A DNA stretch of 64,000 nucleotides from Alphaproteobacteria bacterium. GTDB taxonomy: Bacteria > Pseudomonadota > Alphaproteobacteria > UBA8366 > Aestuariispiraceae. Under the pieces are notes generated by a model that had not been told where the DNA came from, made no database searches, and was given only the letters and a program-made list of their open reading frames with translations. Shown piece by piece: positions 47,801 through 57,884 of the stretch; position 1 is the stretch's first letter; every line of letters begins with the position of its first letter. The stretch lies in the NCBI GenBank assembly GCA_033344895.1, contig JAWPMN010000001.1:3728001-3792000 (forward strand), in the 5' to 3' direction. The translations under genes and the position numbers were made by a program.

Positions 47801-49336
47801 ATGTCGCAAACCACTATGCCTCTTCTGAGTCTGACGACCTTCCTGCCGCTGGTCGGGGCGCTGTTCCTGATGGTGATCCGCAGCGACAATGAGGAGGAAG
47901 TCGCACGCAATGCCCGCTGGGGTGCCTTGTTCACCTCATTGGTCGTGTTCTTCCTGTCGTTGCTGATTCTGGCCAATTTCGATGGCTCGAGCGCGGAATT
48001 CCAACTGGTCGAGCGCGAGGAATGGCTGCCCTCTGTCGGCATATCGTATCATCTGGGCGTCGACGGAATTTCCGTCTGGTTCGTCCTGCTGTCGACCCTG
48101 CTCACGCCGATCTGCATTCTGGCCAGCTGGAACGCCATCAAGACCCGTGTGCGGGAATACATGGTCGCCTTCCTGGTTCTCGAAACCATGATGGTCGGCA
48201 TGTTCTGCGCACTCGACATGCTGCTGTTCTACATCTTCTTCGAAGGTGTACTGCTGCCGATGTTCCTGATCATCGGTGTCTGGGGCGGCGCCCGCCGGAT
48301 TTATGCCGCGTTCAAGTTCTTCCTGTATACGCTGCTCGGCTCTATCCTGATGCTGGTGGCGCTGATCGCGATGTACTACTTCGCTGGCGGCACGACCGAT
48401 ATTCCGACCCTGATGACGACGCAGTTCCCCGAGGACATGCAGAAGCTGATCTGGCTCGCCTTCTTTGCCAGCTTCGCGGTCAAGGTCCCGATGTGGCCGG
48501 TTCACACCTGGCTGCCCGACGCGCATGTCGAGGCACCAACCGCCGGGTCCGTCATCCTGGCCGGGGTGCTGTTGAAGATGGGCGGCTACGGCTTCCTGCG
48601 CTTCTCCATCCCGATGATGCCACTGGCGTCGGCTGATTTCGCCTGGATCGTCTTTGCGCTGTCCTGTGTCGCGGTGGTCTATACCTCACTGGTCGCCCTG
48701 GTGCAGGAAGACATGAAGAAGCTGATCGCCTATTCGTCGATCGCCCATATGGGCTTCGTCACGGCGGCCATCTTCTCGGTCAACGAGACCGCGATTGCGG
48801 GGTCCATCCTTCAGATGCTGAGCCACGGCCTGGTGTCCGGCGCGCTCTTCCTCTGCGTTGGCGTGGTATATGACCGCCTGCATACCCGTGAGATTGCGCG
48901 CTACGGCGGTCTGGCGACCAACATGCCGCGCTATGCGCTTGTCTTCATGCTGTTCACCATGGCGTCCGTGGGGCTGCCGGGGACCAGTGGGTTCGTCGGT
49001 GAGTTCCTGATCCTCTATGGAGCGTTCGAGCATAACACCTGGGTTGCGGCGTTCCTTGCGACAGGGATGATCCTCGGTGCGGCCTACATGCTGTTCCTCT
49101 ATCGGAGGGTCGTCTTCGGGGAACTGACGAAGGATGACGTGAAGGCCATGTTGGATATGAGCCCGCGGGAGATTGCGATCTTCGCGCCGCTCATCATCCT
49201 GACGATCTGGATGGGCGTTTATCCATCGACCTTCCTCGATCCGATCGAAGCGTCCGTAATCAATCTGGTTCAGAACTACGATGCGGCTATTGCCGCGGCA
49301 CGCGACAGCGCCGCCGCGCTGGCCGACAGCCAATAA
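47801..49336 (+). CDS. nuoM: NADH-quinone oxidoreductase subunit M
   Basis: 511 residues, about 14 membrane helices. Key elements: [20 protein letters not shown] with the essential Glu, [20 protein letters not shown], and [18 protein letters not shown] followed by [20 protein letters not shown]. One of the three antiporter-like pumping subunits. The C-terminus is Ala-rich and normal for the family. Twenty bases after nuoL. Confidence 0.97.
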   Translation: MSQTTMPLLSLTTFLPLVGALFLMVIRSDNEEEVARNARWGALFTSLVVFFLSLLILANFDGSSAEFQLVEREEWLPSVGISYHLGVDGISVWFVLLSTLLTPICILASWNAIKTRVREYMVAFLVLETMMVGMFCALDMLLFYIFFEGVLLPMFLIIGVWGGARRIYAAFKFFLYTLLGSILMLVALIAMYYFAGGTTDIPTLMTTQFPEDMQKLIWLAFFASFAVKVPMWPVHTWLPDAHVEAPTAGSVILAGVLLKMGGYGFLRFSIPMMPLASADFAWIVFALSCVAVVYTSLVALVQEDMKKLIAYSSIAHMGFVTAAIFSVNETAIAGSILQMLSHGLVSGALFLCVGVVYDRLHTREIARYGGLATNMPRYALVFMLFTMASVGLPGTSGFVGEFLILYGAFEHNTWVAAFLATGMILGAAYMLFLYRRVVFGELTKDDVKAMLDMSPREIAIFAPLIILTIWMGVYPSTFLDPIEASVINLVQNYDAAIAAARDSAAALADSQ

Positions 49337-49357
49337 GGAAGAGAGGGGCCGACCCCT

Positions 49358-50809
49358 ATGATGTTCGAAACCTCCATGCTCGCCCCCGCGCTTCCGGAAA
49401 TCGTCCTGGCTTGCGCGGTCATGGCCCTGATGATGGTCGGCGTGTTCTCGCCGGCCAAGGCGGCGCTCGGGCGCGTTTCCTTCCTGGCGGTCGTAACGCT
49501 GGTAGGGGTCGGCGTCTTGATCGCCGTTGTCGGCAGCGACTACCGACTGGCGCTTGGCGACCTGTTCGTGGTCGACAGTTTTGGCTTCTTCATGAAGCTT
49601 CTGGTCGTGATTGCGGCACTGCTGGCCCTGGTGATGAGCGACGGCTACATCCGACGGGAAGGCATGGGCCGGTTCGAGTATCCGGTGCTGTTGTGCTTCG
49701 CCACGCTCGGCATGCTGATGATGATCTCGGCGAACGATCTGATTTCGCTGTATATCGGTCTGGAACTGCAGAGCCTGTCACTTTATGTCGTCGCGGCCTT
49801 CCAACGCGACCAGCTGCGCTCTACGGAGGCCGGCCTGAAGTATTTCGTGCTCGGCGCGCTCAGCTCCGGCCTGCTGCTCTACGGCTGCTCCCTGATCTAC
49901 GGGTTCGCCGGCACCACCGGCTTCGACGATCTGGCCCGCCAGATGTCCGCTGTCGACCAGGCTCCGACCGGACTGATTGTCGGTCTGGTTTTCCTGTCCG
50001 CCGGTCTCGCCTTCAAGATTTCCGCGGTTCCGTTCCATATGTGGACGCCGGACGTTTACGAAGGCGCGCCGACCCCGGTAACAGCCTTCTTTGCGGTCGC
50101 GCCGAAGATTGCGGCCATGGCGCTGATCCTACGCGTGATGCTTGGCCCGTTCGGGGAGTTGATCGACGAGTGGCGCCAGATCATCTGGCTGATCTCGGTC
50201 GCGTCGATGATCCTCGGTGCGTTGGCCGCGATTGCCCAGACCAACATCAAGCGCCTGATGGCCTATTCCTCCATCGGTCACGTCGGCTATGCCCTGATGG
50301 GGCTGGCGGCCGGCTCCGAAGCCGGGGCAGGCGGGGTCATGCTGTATATGGCGATCTACCTCGTCATGAATGTCGGTACCTTCGCCTGCATTCTGTCGAT
50401 GAAGGTCAAGGACCGGATGGTTGAGAACATCTCCGACCTTGCCGGCCTGTCCAAGACCCGACCGGGTATGGCCTTTGCGCTGATGCTGTTCATGTTCTCC
50501 ATGGCGGGTATTCCCCCGCTGGCCGGGTTCTTCGGCAAATTCTTCGTCTTTGCCGCAGCGATCGAGGCCGGCCTGATCTATCTGGCCGTGATCGGTGCCC
50601 TGACCAGTGTGATCAGCGCGTTCTACTACCTGCGCATCATCAAGGTCATGTATTTCGATGAGAGCGAGGAAACGCTCGACCCGATCGAAGGCCGTTCCAT
50701 GAAGGCGATCCTGCTGGTCAGCTCCATCGCGGTTCTGGTCTTTGTTCTGGCGCCTCAGCCCATCGCCGACTACGCGGCGCACGCGGCATCGGTCCTTTTC
50801 CCGGGGTGA
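49358..50809 (+). CDS. nuoN: NADH-quinone oxidoreductase subunit N
   Basis: 483 residues, about 14 membrane helices. Signatures: [60 protein letters not shown] and [20 protein letters not shown]. Third antiporter-like subunit of complex I, next to NuoK. It starts with two ATG codons, either of which may be used. Last gene of the nuo set; the birA start overlaps its stop. Confidence 0.97.
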   Translation: MMFETSMLAPALPEIVLACAVMALMMVGVFSPAKAALGRVSFLAVVTLVGVGVLIAVVGSDYRLALGDLFVVDSFGFFMKLLVVIAALLALVMSDGYIRREGMGRFEYPVLLCFATLGMLMMISANDLISLYIGLELQSLSLYVVAAFQRDQLRSTEAGLKYFVLGALSSGLLLYGCSLIYGFAGTTGFDDLARQMSAVDQAPTGLIVGLVFLSAGLAFKISAVPFHMWTPDVYEGAPTPVTAFFAVAPKIAAMALILRVMLGPFGELIDEWRQIIWLISVASMILGALAAIAQTNIKRLMAYSSIGHVGYALMGLAAGSEAGAGGVMLYMAIYLVMNVGTFACILSMKVKDRMVENISDLAGLSKTRPGMAFALMLFMFSMAGIPPLAGFFGKFFVFAAAIEAGLIYLAVIGALTSVISAFYYLRIIKVMYFDESEETLDPIEGRSMKAILLVSSIAVLVFVLAPQPIADYAAHAASVLFPG

Positions 50810-51531
50810 TTTCGTCCCTGCCAGCGGGCTGGACGGAGCATCGCTTCGACAGTCTTGGATCGACGATGGATGCCGCCCGCGACATGGCGGAATCCGGCGC
50901 CGGCGACCGTACGCTCGTGCGTGCCGACGTGCAGAGCGGTGGTCGCGGACGGTATGGGCGTCCCTGGGTGTCGGAGGCCGGCAATCTCTATCTGACGGTC
51001 ATCCTGCGCGAGGCGCGGCCGCTTTCCCAGTGCGCCCAGTTGAGTTTTGCGGCGGCTCTGGCAGTCGCGGAGTCGATCCCGGATGACGGTGTTCGTTTGA
51101 AATGGCCGAATGATGTTCTGATCCGGGACAAGAAGACGGCGGGAATCCTACTGGAAGCCGGCGGCGAGAACACCGCGCCGTGGATCCTGATCGGGATCGG
51201 CGTCAATGTCGCCCATTTTCCGACCGATACACCCTATCGCGCCACCAGCCTGTCGGCTGAAGACCTCCCGACGGACCTGGACGCGCTTTGCCGCAGCCTT
51301 GCGTCGGGAATCGACCGCTGGCGCGGGATTTGGCATAAGCAGGGGGCGCCCGCACTGCATCGGGCCTGGATGGATCATGCCAAGGGTGTTGGTGAGCCGA
51401 TCCGTGTGCGCCTCCGGGAACGACAGATCGATGGCGTCTTTGAATCGCTGGACAGCGAGGGGCGGCTGATCGTCCGGACCGACGGAAATGAACGGCATGC
51501 GATTGCGGCCGGCGATGTGTTCTTCGACTGA
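50806..51531 (+). CDS. birA: Biotin--[acetyl-CoA-carboxylase] ligase
   Basis: 241 residues from a GTG that overlaps the nuoN stop as GTGA. The biotin ligase core has [20 protein letters not shown], the biotinyl-AMP loop [32 protein letters not shown] and a small C-terminal SH3-like domain ([18 protein letters not shown]). It lacks the N-terminal DNA-binding domain of E. coli BirA, so it is a pure enzyme. It attaches biotin to carboxyl carrier proteins such as AccB. Position after nuoN is common in alphaproteobacteria. Confidence 0.95.
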   Translation: MISSLPAGWTEHRFDSLGSTMDAARDMAESGAGDRTLVRADVQSGGRGRYGRPWVSEAGNLYLTVILREARPLSQCAQLSFAAALAVAESIPDDGVRLKWPNDVLIRDKKTAGILLEAGGENTAPWILIGIGVNVAHFPTDTPYRATSLSAEDLPTDLDALCRSLASGIDRWRGIWHKQGAPALHRAWMDHAKGVGEPIRVRLRERQIDGVFESLDSEGRLIVRTDGNERHAIAAGDVFFD

Positions 51532-51543
51532 AGGATTGGAACC

Positions 51544-52320
51544 ATGCTTCTAGCCATCGATTCCGGGAATACGAATGTCGTGTTCGGCATCTTCGACGGT
51601 GTCGACTTCGTTAAGGCATTCCGCTGCGCCAATGATCCGAAGCGCACGGCGGACGAATATATCGTCTGGCTGAGCGAGCTCATGAAGCTGAACGGGCTGG
51701 ATTACAACGACATTACCGGCACCGTGATCGGCAGTGTCGTGCCGGAAACCGAATTCAATCTGATCAGTCTGTGCCGACGCTATTTCGACGGCGAGCCGGT
51801 GGTGATCGGCGAAGAGGGCGTCGAACTGGGCATTGAGGTTCTGATCGACCGTCCGGAGCAGGCCGGGGCGGACCGGCTGGTCAATGCGCGTGAAGCGCAT
51901 GAGACCTATGGCGGTCCGCTGATCTGTATCGATTTCGGCACGGCGACGACCTTCGACGTCGTGGACGGGGATGGAAACTATCGGGGCGGTGTGATCGCGC
52001 CCGGGATCAACCTTTCGCTGGAGGCCCTTTACATGGCTTCCGCCAAGCTGCCGCTCGTGGAGATCGCGCCGTCCCGCACGGTCATCGGCAAGTCGACGCA
52101 GCATGCAATGCAGTCCGGCATTTTCTGGGGCTATGTCAGCATGATCGAAGGCATGGTCGACCGAATCCGACTGGAATACGGAGATGATATGAAAGTTGTT
52201 GCCACCGGCGGTCTCGCGGACCTGTTCGCGGAAAAGACGGCCGTCATTCAGCATACGGACCGGGCGCTGACGATCCGCGGCCTGATCGGGATTTATCGCA
52301 AGAACCGGGGTAACCAATGA
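51544..52320 (+). CDS. coaX: Type III pantothenate kinase
   Basis: 258 residues. ASKHA-fold features: LLAIDSGNTNVVFGIFDG at the N-terminus (phosphate loop with Asp), GADRLVNAREAHETYGGPLI and IDFGTATTFDVVDGDGNYRG, then GVIAPGINLSLEALYMASAK. It phosphorylates pantothenate in the first step of CoA synthesis and, unlike CoaA, is not blocked by CoA. Twelve bases after birA; 4-base ATGA overlap with rnj. Confidence 0.95.
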   Translation: MLLAIDSGNTNVVFGIFDGVDFVKAFRCANDPKRTADEYIVWLSELMKLNGLDYNDITGTVIGSVVPETEFNLISLCRRYFDGEPVVIGEEGVELGIEVLIDRPEQAGADRLVNAREAHETYGGPLICIDFGTATTFDVVDGDGNYRGGVIAPGINLSLEALYMASAKLPLVEIAPSRTVIGKSTQHAMQSGIFWGYVSMIEGMVDRIRLEYGDDMKVVATGGLADLFAEKTAVIQHTDRALTIRGLIGIYRKNRGNQ

Positions 52321-53987
52321 TCGGGTTTCGCGAAACCGATACACCTGGCGCGGAAGAGTTCCTGTTTCTGCCGCTCGGCGGAACCGGCGAGATCGGGATG
52401 AACCTCAATCTCTACGGTCACGACGAGAAATGGCTGATGGTGGATTGCGGCATTACCTTCGGCGACGAACGCACGCCGGGTATCGATGTGATCATGCCCG
52501 ACCCCGGCTTCATCGAGGAACGGATCGAAGACCTGTGTGGTCTGGTTCTGACCCACGCCCATGAGGACCATCTGGGTGCGGTTCAGTATCTCTGGCCGCG
52601 CCTCAAATGCCCGGTCTATGCGACGCCTTTCACGGCGGCCGTTCTGCGCCGGAAGCTGGCGGAGGCAAGCTTCGGCGGGAAGGTTGAGATCATAGAGGTT
52701 CCGATGTCGGGCCAGTTTGATGTCGGCCCCTTCAATGTGGAACTGATCACACTGACCCATTCGATCCCGGAACCGAATGCCCTGGTCATCCGCACGCCCA
52801 TGGGCGCGATCCTTCATACCGGCGACTGGAAGCTGGATCCGGATCCCCAGATCGGTCCCTCGGCCGACGAAAAGCGGTTGATGGCGCTCGGGGAGGAAGG
52901 CGTTCTGGCGATGGTCTGCGATTCGACCAATGCCATGTCTCCGGGGCGCAGCGGCTCCGAAGGCGATGTCCGGGAGAACCTGGCGGAAGTCGTGAAGGGG
53001 TGCGACGGGCTCGTAGCCGTGGCGTGCTTCGCGTCCAACGTGGCGCGGCTTGAGAGCGCGGCGAAGGCTGCCCTGGCCTGCGGCCGCCAACCGGCGCTTG
53101 TCGGGCGCTCCCTGTGGCGCATGAATGATGCCGCGCGGGAAACCGGATATCTTCAGGATCTCCCCAATTTTCTGACGGATGAGGCGGCATCGCGCCTTCC
53201 ACCGAACAAGGTTCTGTTGATCTGCACCGGAAGCCAGGGTGAGCCCCGGGCGGCGCTTTCCCGGATCGCCCGTGGGGACCACAACTTCATCGAGATGGGG
53301 GAGGGCGATACCGTTATCTTCTCCAGCCGCGAAATTCCCGGGAACGAGGTCGCCATCGGCGAGCTGCAGAACGCGCTGACGCAACTAGGCTGTACCATCA
53401 TCACGGCCAATGATGCCGAAATTCACACATCCGGCCATCCGAACCGGGACGAACTGGCCGATATGTACGGTTGGATCCGCCCCCGCGTCGCGATCCCGGT
53501 GCATGGTGAGCACCGCCACCTGCTTGCCCATGCCCGGTTGGCCCAGAGCTGCCAGGTGCCTCATGGCATCGTGTCCAAGAACGGCATGCTGATGAATGTG
53601 ACCCCGAATGGTGTCGATGTAGTCGACGAGGTCTATGCCGGACGCCTTGCGCTCGACGGGGACCGCCTGATCCCGTTGGACCACGGCTCGATCCGTCAGC
53701 GTCGCCGCATGTCCTATAACGGGGCCGCCGTTGTCTCGATTGCGTTGGACAAGTCTGGAAAACTCGCGGACGAGGCCCAGATCTCTGTTTCCGGCTTGCT
53801 CGATTCCGACGGGCCGGAATGGGACGAATTGCTGGATATAGCCGAAGACACTGTCGAATCCCTGGGGCGCAAGCAGCGTCAGGACGATGGCGCGGTGATT
53901 GAGGCGGTGCGGGTTGCCGTGCGGCGTCGATTGCAGCAGATGACCCGTCGCCGTCCCCAGGTCGATGTCCATTTGTTGCGTGTTTAG
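52317..53987 (+). CDS. rnj: Ribonuclease J
   Basis: 556 residues. A metallo-beta-lactamase domain with LTHAHEDHLGAVQ (HxHxDH ligands at about 80-85) and HTGDWKLDPDP, a beta-CASP insert (TGSQGEPRAALSRIARGDH) and HTSGHPNRDELADMYGWIRP for the RNA path, and a C-terminal domain. It has 5'-3' exo- and endonuclease activity on rRNA and mRNA. In alphaproteobacteria RNase J works alongside RNase E in rRNA maturation. Gene order coaX-rnj is conserved in the group. Confidence 0.94.
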   Translation: MIGFRETDTPGAEEFLFLPLGGTGEIGMNLNLYGHDEKWLMVDCGITFGDERTPGIDVIMPDPGFIEERIEDLCGLVLTHAHEDHLGAVQYLWPRLKCPVYATPFTAAVLRRKLAEASFGGKVEIIEVPMSGQFDVGPFNVELITLTHSIPEPNALVIRTPMGAILHTGDWKLDPDPQIGPSADEKRLMALGEEGVLAMVCDSTNAMSPGRSGSEGDVRENLAEVVKGCDGLVAVACFASNVARLESAAKAALACGRQPALVGRSLWRMNDAARETGYLQDLPNFLTDEAASRLPPNKVLLICTGSQGEPRAALSRIARGDHNFIEMGEGDTVIFSSREIPGNEVAIGELQNALTQLGCTIITANDAEIHTSGHPNRDELADMYGWIRPRVAIPVHGEHRHLLAHARLAQSCQVPHGIVSKNGMLMNVTPNGVDVVDEVYAGRLALDGDRLIPLDHGSIRQRRRMSYNGAAVVSIALDKSGKLADEAQISVSGLLDSDGPEWDELLDIAEDTVESLGRKQRQDDGAVIEAVRVAVRRRLQQMTRRRPQVDVHLLRV

Positions 53988-54011
53988 AGTAGGTTGAACA
54001 AGGAGCGGGAA

Positions 54012-54416
54012 ATGATTGGCAAGCTCAACCACGTTGCGATCGTCGTACCGGATCTTGAGGCGGCCAGCGCGGTGTACCGTGATACGCTGGGCGGTGACGT
54101 TTCCGAACCCCACACCCTTCCGGAGCACGGGGTTACGACGGTTTTCGTCAATCTTCCCAATACGAAGATCGAGTTGCTGCATCCCTTCGGCGACGAATCC
54201 CCGATTGCCAAATTCCTGGAAAAGAACCCGTCCGGAGGCATGCATCACGTCTGCTACGAAGTGGATGACATCATTGCCGCGCGTGACAGGCTGAAGGCGG
54301 AGGGCGCCCGCGTCCTGGGTGATGGCGAGCCGAAGACCGGCGCCCATGGAAAGCCCGTGCTGTTCCTTCATCCCAAGGATTTTTGCGGCACCCTGGTGGA
54401 ACTGGAACAGGTCTGA
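54012..54416 (+). CDS. mce: Methylmalonyl-CoA epimerase
   Basis: 134 residues from the ATG at 54012 with AAGGAGCGGG upstream; the TTG at 53994 is less likely. A VOC/glyoxalase fold with metal ligands in KLNHVAIVVPDLEA (His), NTKIELLHPFGDESP (Glu), GGMHHVCYEVDDI (His) and GTLVELEQV (Glu). It interconverts the 2R and 2S forms of methylmalonyl-CoA in propionate breakdown. The mutase genes are not in the window. Twenty-four bases after rnj. Confidence 0.93.
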   Translation: MIGKLNHVAIVVPDLEAASAVYRDTLGGDVSEPHTLPEHGVTTVFVNLPNTKIELLHPFGDESPIAKFLEKNPSGGMHHVCYEVDDIIAARDRLKAEGARVLGDGEPKTGAHGKPVLFLHPKDFCGTLVELEQV

Positions 54417-54421
54417 GCGGC

Positions 54422-54658
54422 ATGAGCATCGCGTCCTTCATTGTCGTATTTGTCATCGGTTTCTGGCTCGCCTTCTTCATGGTCCTGCCGATCGGCGTAC
54501 GCCGAGACGACAATCCGGAGAAGGGGAACGATCCCGGCGCCCCGAAAATTCACATGATCGGAAAGAAGGTGCTTTGGGCGGGACTTGCCGCGGTCGTCCT
54601 GACCGGCGTCTATTGGTATCTGGTGGATATCGTCGGGTTCCGGATCGTTCCTTCCTGA
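54422..54658 (+). CDS. DUF1467 family small membrane protein
   Basis: 78 residues. Two membrane helices (IASFIVVFVIGFWLAFFMVL and VLWAGLAAVVLTGVYWYLV) joined by a polar loop with PIGVRRDDNPEKGNDPGAP. This pattern matches DUF1467, found in alphaproteobacteria after mce or near rnj and proS. Function unknown. The start lies 5 bases after the mce stop. Confidence 0.88.
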   Translation: MSIASFIVVFVIGFWLAFFMVLPIGVRRDDNPEKGNDPGAPKIHMIGKKVLWAGLAAVVLTGVYWYLVDIVGFRIVPS

Positions 54659-54749
54659 CACAAGGCTGTCAGGAGCCCTGTCCGGCCCGTCTTTCTGATC
54701 GCGGAATCCGGTTCTATCGTCTGCCGCAGAAACAACTGCGAGGCTTACG

Positions 54750-55307
54750 ATGAGTTGGTATTGCGACTTCGCGATCGGTGATCCGGTCCATGGCGGCTAT
54801 CACGATACCGAGTACGGCGTTCCGGAACGGGATGAAGCGCGCCTTTTCGAGCGTCTGACCCTGGAAATCATGCAGGCCGGGCTGAATTGGGGCCTGATCC
54901 TGCGCAAGAGGGACGGGTTGAATCAGGCCTTTGACGGTTTCGATGTCGACACAGTCGCCGCCTATGGTGACGCGGATGTGCGGCGGCTTCTGGCAGACGA
55001 GCGCATCGTCAGGAACCGTCTGAAGGTCAATGCCGTCATATACAATGCCTGCGTATTGAAAAAGATGCGCGACAGTCACGGTGGTTTCGCGGGCTGGATC
55101 GAAACACATCACCCGCTGACCAAGGATCGCTGGATCAAGTTGTTCAAGAAGACGTTCAAATTCACCGGTGGGGAGATTACCGGTGAATTTCTGATGTCGA
55201 TCGGCTATCTGCCCGGCGCCCATCGCGAGGACTGCCCGGCCTACCGTCGGATTGCCGCTCTGAGCCCGCCATGGATGCAGCAAGGCGCGGAGTTCTACGC
55301 GACCTGA
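54750..55307 (+). CDS. tag: DNA-3-methyladenine glycosylase I family protein
   Basis: 185 residues. Tag features: WYCDFAIGDPVHGGYHDTEYG, the catalytic-site segment LFERLTLEIMQAGLNWGLIL, and PAYRRIAAL near the end. Zinc ligands of Tag are Cys near the N-terminus, two His and a late Cys; candidates here are Cys5, His14 and His18, and Cys/His in GAHREDCPAY. The enzyme removes 3-methyladenine from alkylated DNA. Its 3' end overlaps the convergent hydrolase gene by 13 bases. Confidence 0.9.
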   Translation: MSWYCDFAIGDPVHGGYHDTEYGVPERDEARLFERLTLEIMQAGLNWGLILRKRDGLNQAFDGFDVDTVAAYGDADVRRLLADERIVRNRLKVNAVIYNACVLKKMRDSHGGFAGWIETHHPLTKDRWIKLFKKTFKFTGGEITGEFLMSIGYLPGAHREDCPAYRRIAALSPPWMQQGAEFYAT

Positions 55308-56524
55308 CTTCCACTTTCGGCGCGGGATGCCAGTTCCACAGTTTTTGTGTAAAGAACACTTTCCCGGTCGGCCATGGCTTCGACGGCTGTGAAATGGTTC
55401 AGTCCGGGCAGTTCCAGATAGGTGGCCTGGACACCCTGACCAAGCAGATGATCAACATAGTCGCGGCTCTGGCGGCGGAATTCGTCGCTTTCCGCGCCGC
55501 CGACCGCCGCGATGATCGGGCCGGGGGAGACCACCGGATACCGGATCGGGCTGATTTCCCGGGCCTGTTCCAAAGTCAGGCGCAGGGCCTTGTTGAGACC
55601 GGTATGGACCAGCGGCTCGACCTCAAACAGGCCGGAGATCGCAACCGTTCCCTTGATCAGATCGCGCGGCAGGTCCGTATGGACCGAGGTCCAATCCGTC
55701 GCCGCCAGCATGCCGACCAGATGGCCGCCGGCGGAATGGCCGGAAATGGTAATCCAGTCTCGATCATACCCGTATTTGTCCGCCTCCTGATAGAGGCAGG
55801 CGAGCGCGTCGCGGCAATCTGTGACAATGCCGCCGACCGTGGCGGGCGGGCAGAGAGGATAGTTGAGTACGGCGACGGCGATTCCGGCTTCGACCAGTCC
55901 GGCCCCGAACTGCCCGTTGTCCCGCTTGTCCAGGGCCTGCCAGTAACCGCCGTGAATATAGACATGCAGCGGCGGACGATCTTCTCCGCCGGAACTCGGC
56001 AGAAAAATGTCGATTGCTCGGGCGTCGTCGGCGCCATAGTTCAGCACCGCGCTTCTCTTGGCCTGATTGGCTGTTCCTTCGCGTCGCCACCGCGCCATGA
56101 TATCCGGCGCCTCCGGGACCGTTGCACGAGGGCTGTACTGCCGGTTCAGGTCGCTGCGGGTGTATCCGGCAAAGACAATCTCATCGGATGCGGGGGGAAT
56201 CACCGCCTGCGCCTGCAGACGAATTGCGCCGTCCGATTCGATCAGGGCGACCAGACCCGAATTGCCGGCCAGCGCCTCGCGATAGAGCAGATCCATGTCT
56301 GTCAGCGCGGCCATGAATGCCTCGGTGTCCGGAACCGCAATTGTCAGGCGTTCGATATGCGCGGGCGCCGCGCCCTTCGAGGCCAGGTCGCGCCCAAGAG
56401 CCGCCGCGGCACCGAGGAACCCACCCTTTAAATCCGTCTCGTTGGAAGTTCCTTCGGCCCAGACAGACACGCCGGTTTCTGCCGATATGTCCGGTGCCGG
56501 TTTCCCGCGCCATTCGATCTGCAT
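55295..56524 (-). CDS. Rid-like domain fused to formamidase-like alpha/beta hydrolase
   Basis: 409 residues. Residues about 15-112 resemble a Rid/YjgF domain: FLGAAAALGRDLASKGAAPA, HIERLTIAVPDTEAFMAALT and a last strand IRLQAQAVIP. From about 125 an alpha/beta hydrolase follows with HGGYWQALDK (HGGxW, a hallmark of kynurenine formamidases), nucleophile Ser264 in GHSAGGHL, Asp347 in GGAESDEF and His377 in GLNHF. The full triad suggests an active esterase/amidase, perhaps on formyl- or carbamoyl-amino compounds. The fusion to a Rid domain is unusual. It faces an M20 amidohydrolase gene 45 bases upstream in the same direction. Rid assignment is by pattern only. Confidence 0.75.
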   Translation of the reverse strand: MQIEWRGKPAPDISAETGVSVWAEGTSNETDLKGGFLGAAAALGRDLASKGAAPAHIERLTIAVPDTEAFMAALTDMDLLYREALAGNSGLVALIESDGAIRLQAQAVIPPASDEIVFAGYTRSDLNRQYSPRATVPEAPDIMARWRREGTANQAKRSAVLNYGADDARAIDIFLPSSGGEDRPPLHVYIHGGYWQALDKRDNGQFGAGLVEAGIAVAVLNYPLCPPATVGGIVTDCRDALACLYQEADKYGYDRDWITISGHSAGGHLVGMLAATDWTSVHTDLPRDLIKGTVAISGLFEVEPLVHTGLNKALRLTLEQAREISPIRYPVVSPGPIIAAVGGAESDEFRRQSRDYVDHLLGQGVQATYLELPGLNHFTAVEAMADRESVLYTKTVELASRAESGSQVA

Positions 56525-56569
56525 GTACTCGCCCTTTCCACAGGTCTTATAAAACGATGCGCGATGGAA

Positions 56570-57820
56570 TCAGACTCTCCCCGCCCGCGCCAGCATTGCC
56601 GTTGCCAATACCCGCGTTCCATCGGCCAGGTCGGACGGCGTTGCGGATTCCAGTTCATTATGGCTCAGACCGTCCCGACAGGGGACAAAGACCATTGCCG
56701 TCGGCTGGAGCGGTGCCAGATAGCAGGAATCATGCCCTGCCATCGAGAAGATATCTGCTGCGGCGATCCCGCAGCTTTCCGCGGATTGCCGCAACAACTG
56801 GACTAGGTCAGGATCGAAATTGATGGGGGGTTCCCGCTCCAGTATTCGGCTTTCGACGATCACCTGATCACGGGCCTGTTCAGCCGCGAATGCTTCAGAA
56901 ATGGCGCTTTCCATGGCTGCCAGACCGGCGGCCGTCGGATGCCGCAGATCGATTGAGAACCGGACACGGCCCGGTATCGTTTTGATGGAGTTTGGTGCGA
57001 CCGTCAGGGCGCCGACGGTACAGACACCCTGGGGCAGGTGGCTCAGCCCGATCTCTTCCAGCCTTACCACCAACCGGGCCGCGGCGGTCAGGGCGTCGCG
57101 TCGCATATCCATCGGCATCGTCCCGGCATGCCCCTCCTGCCCGGTGACCGAGACATCGTACCGAAGTTGCCCCCTGGCACCGGTAACGATGCCGACGGAT
57201 AGTCTCTGTCGCTCCAGTAATGGTCCCTGTTCGATGTGAGCCTCGAACACGCTGTCGAAACGGCGGAATCCGCAGGGCAGGTTTCCCTTCGCGCCGATGG
57301 CGGTCAACGCATCCTCGAAGCGAGTACCGGCGGAATCGACGGTGTCATAGACCGTTTCCAGTTTCATCAGGCCGGCAAACACAGCGGAACCGCCATAGGG
57401 GAAACGCGTTCCCTCCTCGTTCGTCCAGACCACCACATCGATCGGACGTCGGGTTTCGATCGCGGCGTCATTCAGTGAGCGCACGACTTCCAGGCCGGCC
57501 AGAACACCGAAGGCGCCATCGAATCTCCCGCCGGTCGGCTGGGTATCGAGGTGACTTCCCGTGCAGACGGCTTCGGCATCGGGATCAAGACCCGGACGCC
57601 GCGCAAAAATGTTTCCCGCTGCGTCGATCTCGACCTGGCATCCGGCGTCTTCGCACCATTCCTGAAAGAGGTTGCGTGCGGCGCCGTCTTCCACGGTCAG
57701 GGCCTGACGATTGACTCCGCCCTTCTGCGTCGCACCGTGTTTCGCCATTTCCATGTGGCTTTGCCACAATCTGTCAGGATTTATGGAGACGTTGCTCAAA
57801 GTGCTATAGAATTCAGGCAT
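56570..57820 (-). CDS. M20 family Zn-dependent amidohydrolase (N-carbamoyl-amino acid / allantoate type)
   Basis: 416 residues from the ATG at 57820 (TTGGGGAAAC upstream); the upstream open frame is not needed. Metal ligands: GSHLDTQPTGGRFDGAFG, TNEEGTRFPYGG, HIEQGPLLE and the C-terminal SHNELE, with HDSCYLAPLQPTAMVFVPC shared with allantoate amidohydrolases. The lid domain has GQEGHAGTMPMDMRRDAL. Enzymes of this group cut N-carbamoyl-L-amino acids, ureidopropionate or allantoate. The Rid/formamidase-like gene follows 45 bases downstream. Divergent from the PAS_5 gene. Exact substrate unknown. Confidence 0.9.
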   Translation of the reverse strand: MPEFYSTLSNVSINPDRLWQSHMEMAKHGATQKGGVNRQALTVEDGAARNLFQEWCEDAGCQVEIDAAGNIFARRPGLDPDAEAVCTGSHLDTQPTGGRFDGAFGVLAGLEVVRSLNDAAIETRRPIDVVVWTNEEGTRFPYGGSAVFAGLMKLETVYDTVDSAGTRFEDALTAIGAKGNLPCGFRRFDSVFEAHIEQGPLLERQRLSVGIVTGARGQLRYDVSVTGQEGHAGTMPMDMRRDALTAAARLVVRLEEIGLSHLPQGVCTVGALTVAPNSIKTIPGRVRFSIDLRHPTAAGLAAMESAISEAFAAEQARDQVIVESRILEREPPINFDPDLVQLLRQSAESCGIAAADIFSMAGHDSCYLAPLQPTAMVFVPCRDGLSHNELESATPSDLADGTRVLATAMLARAGRV

Positions 57821-57884
57821 GCCGTTTCCCCAACAGCGAGAATCGCGATAACAGTCTCGCCGATTGCCTTGGATGGAACCGCGA

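Noticed and set aside
46036-48042. 668-codon minus-strand open frame
   Set aside because: Antisense shadow of nuoL and the start of nuoM; highly charged, no recognisable motif.
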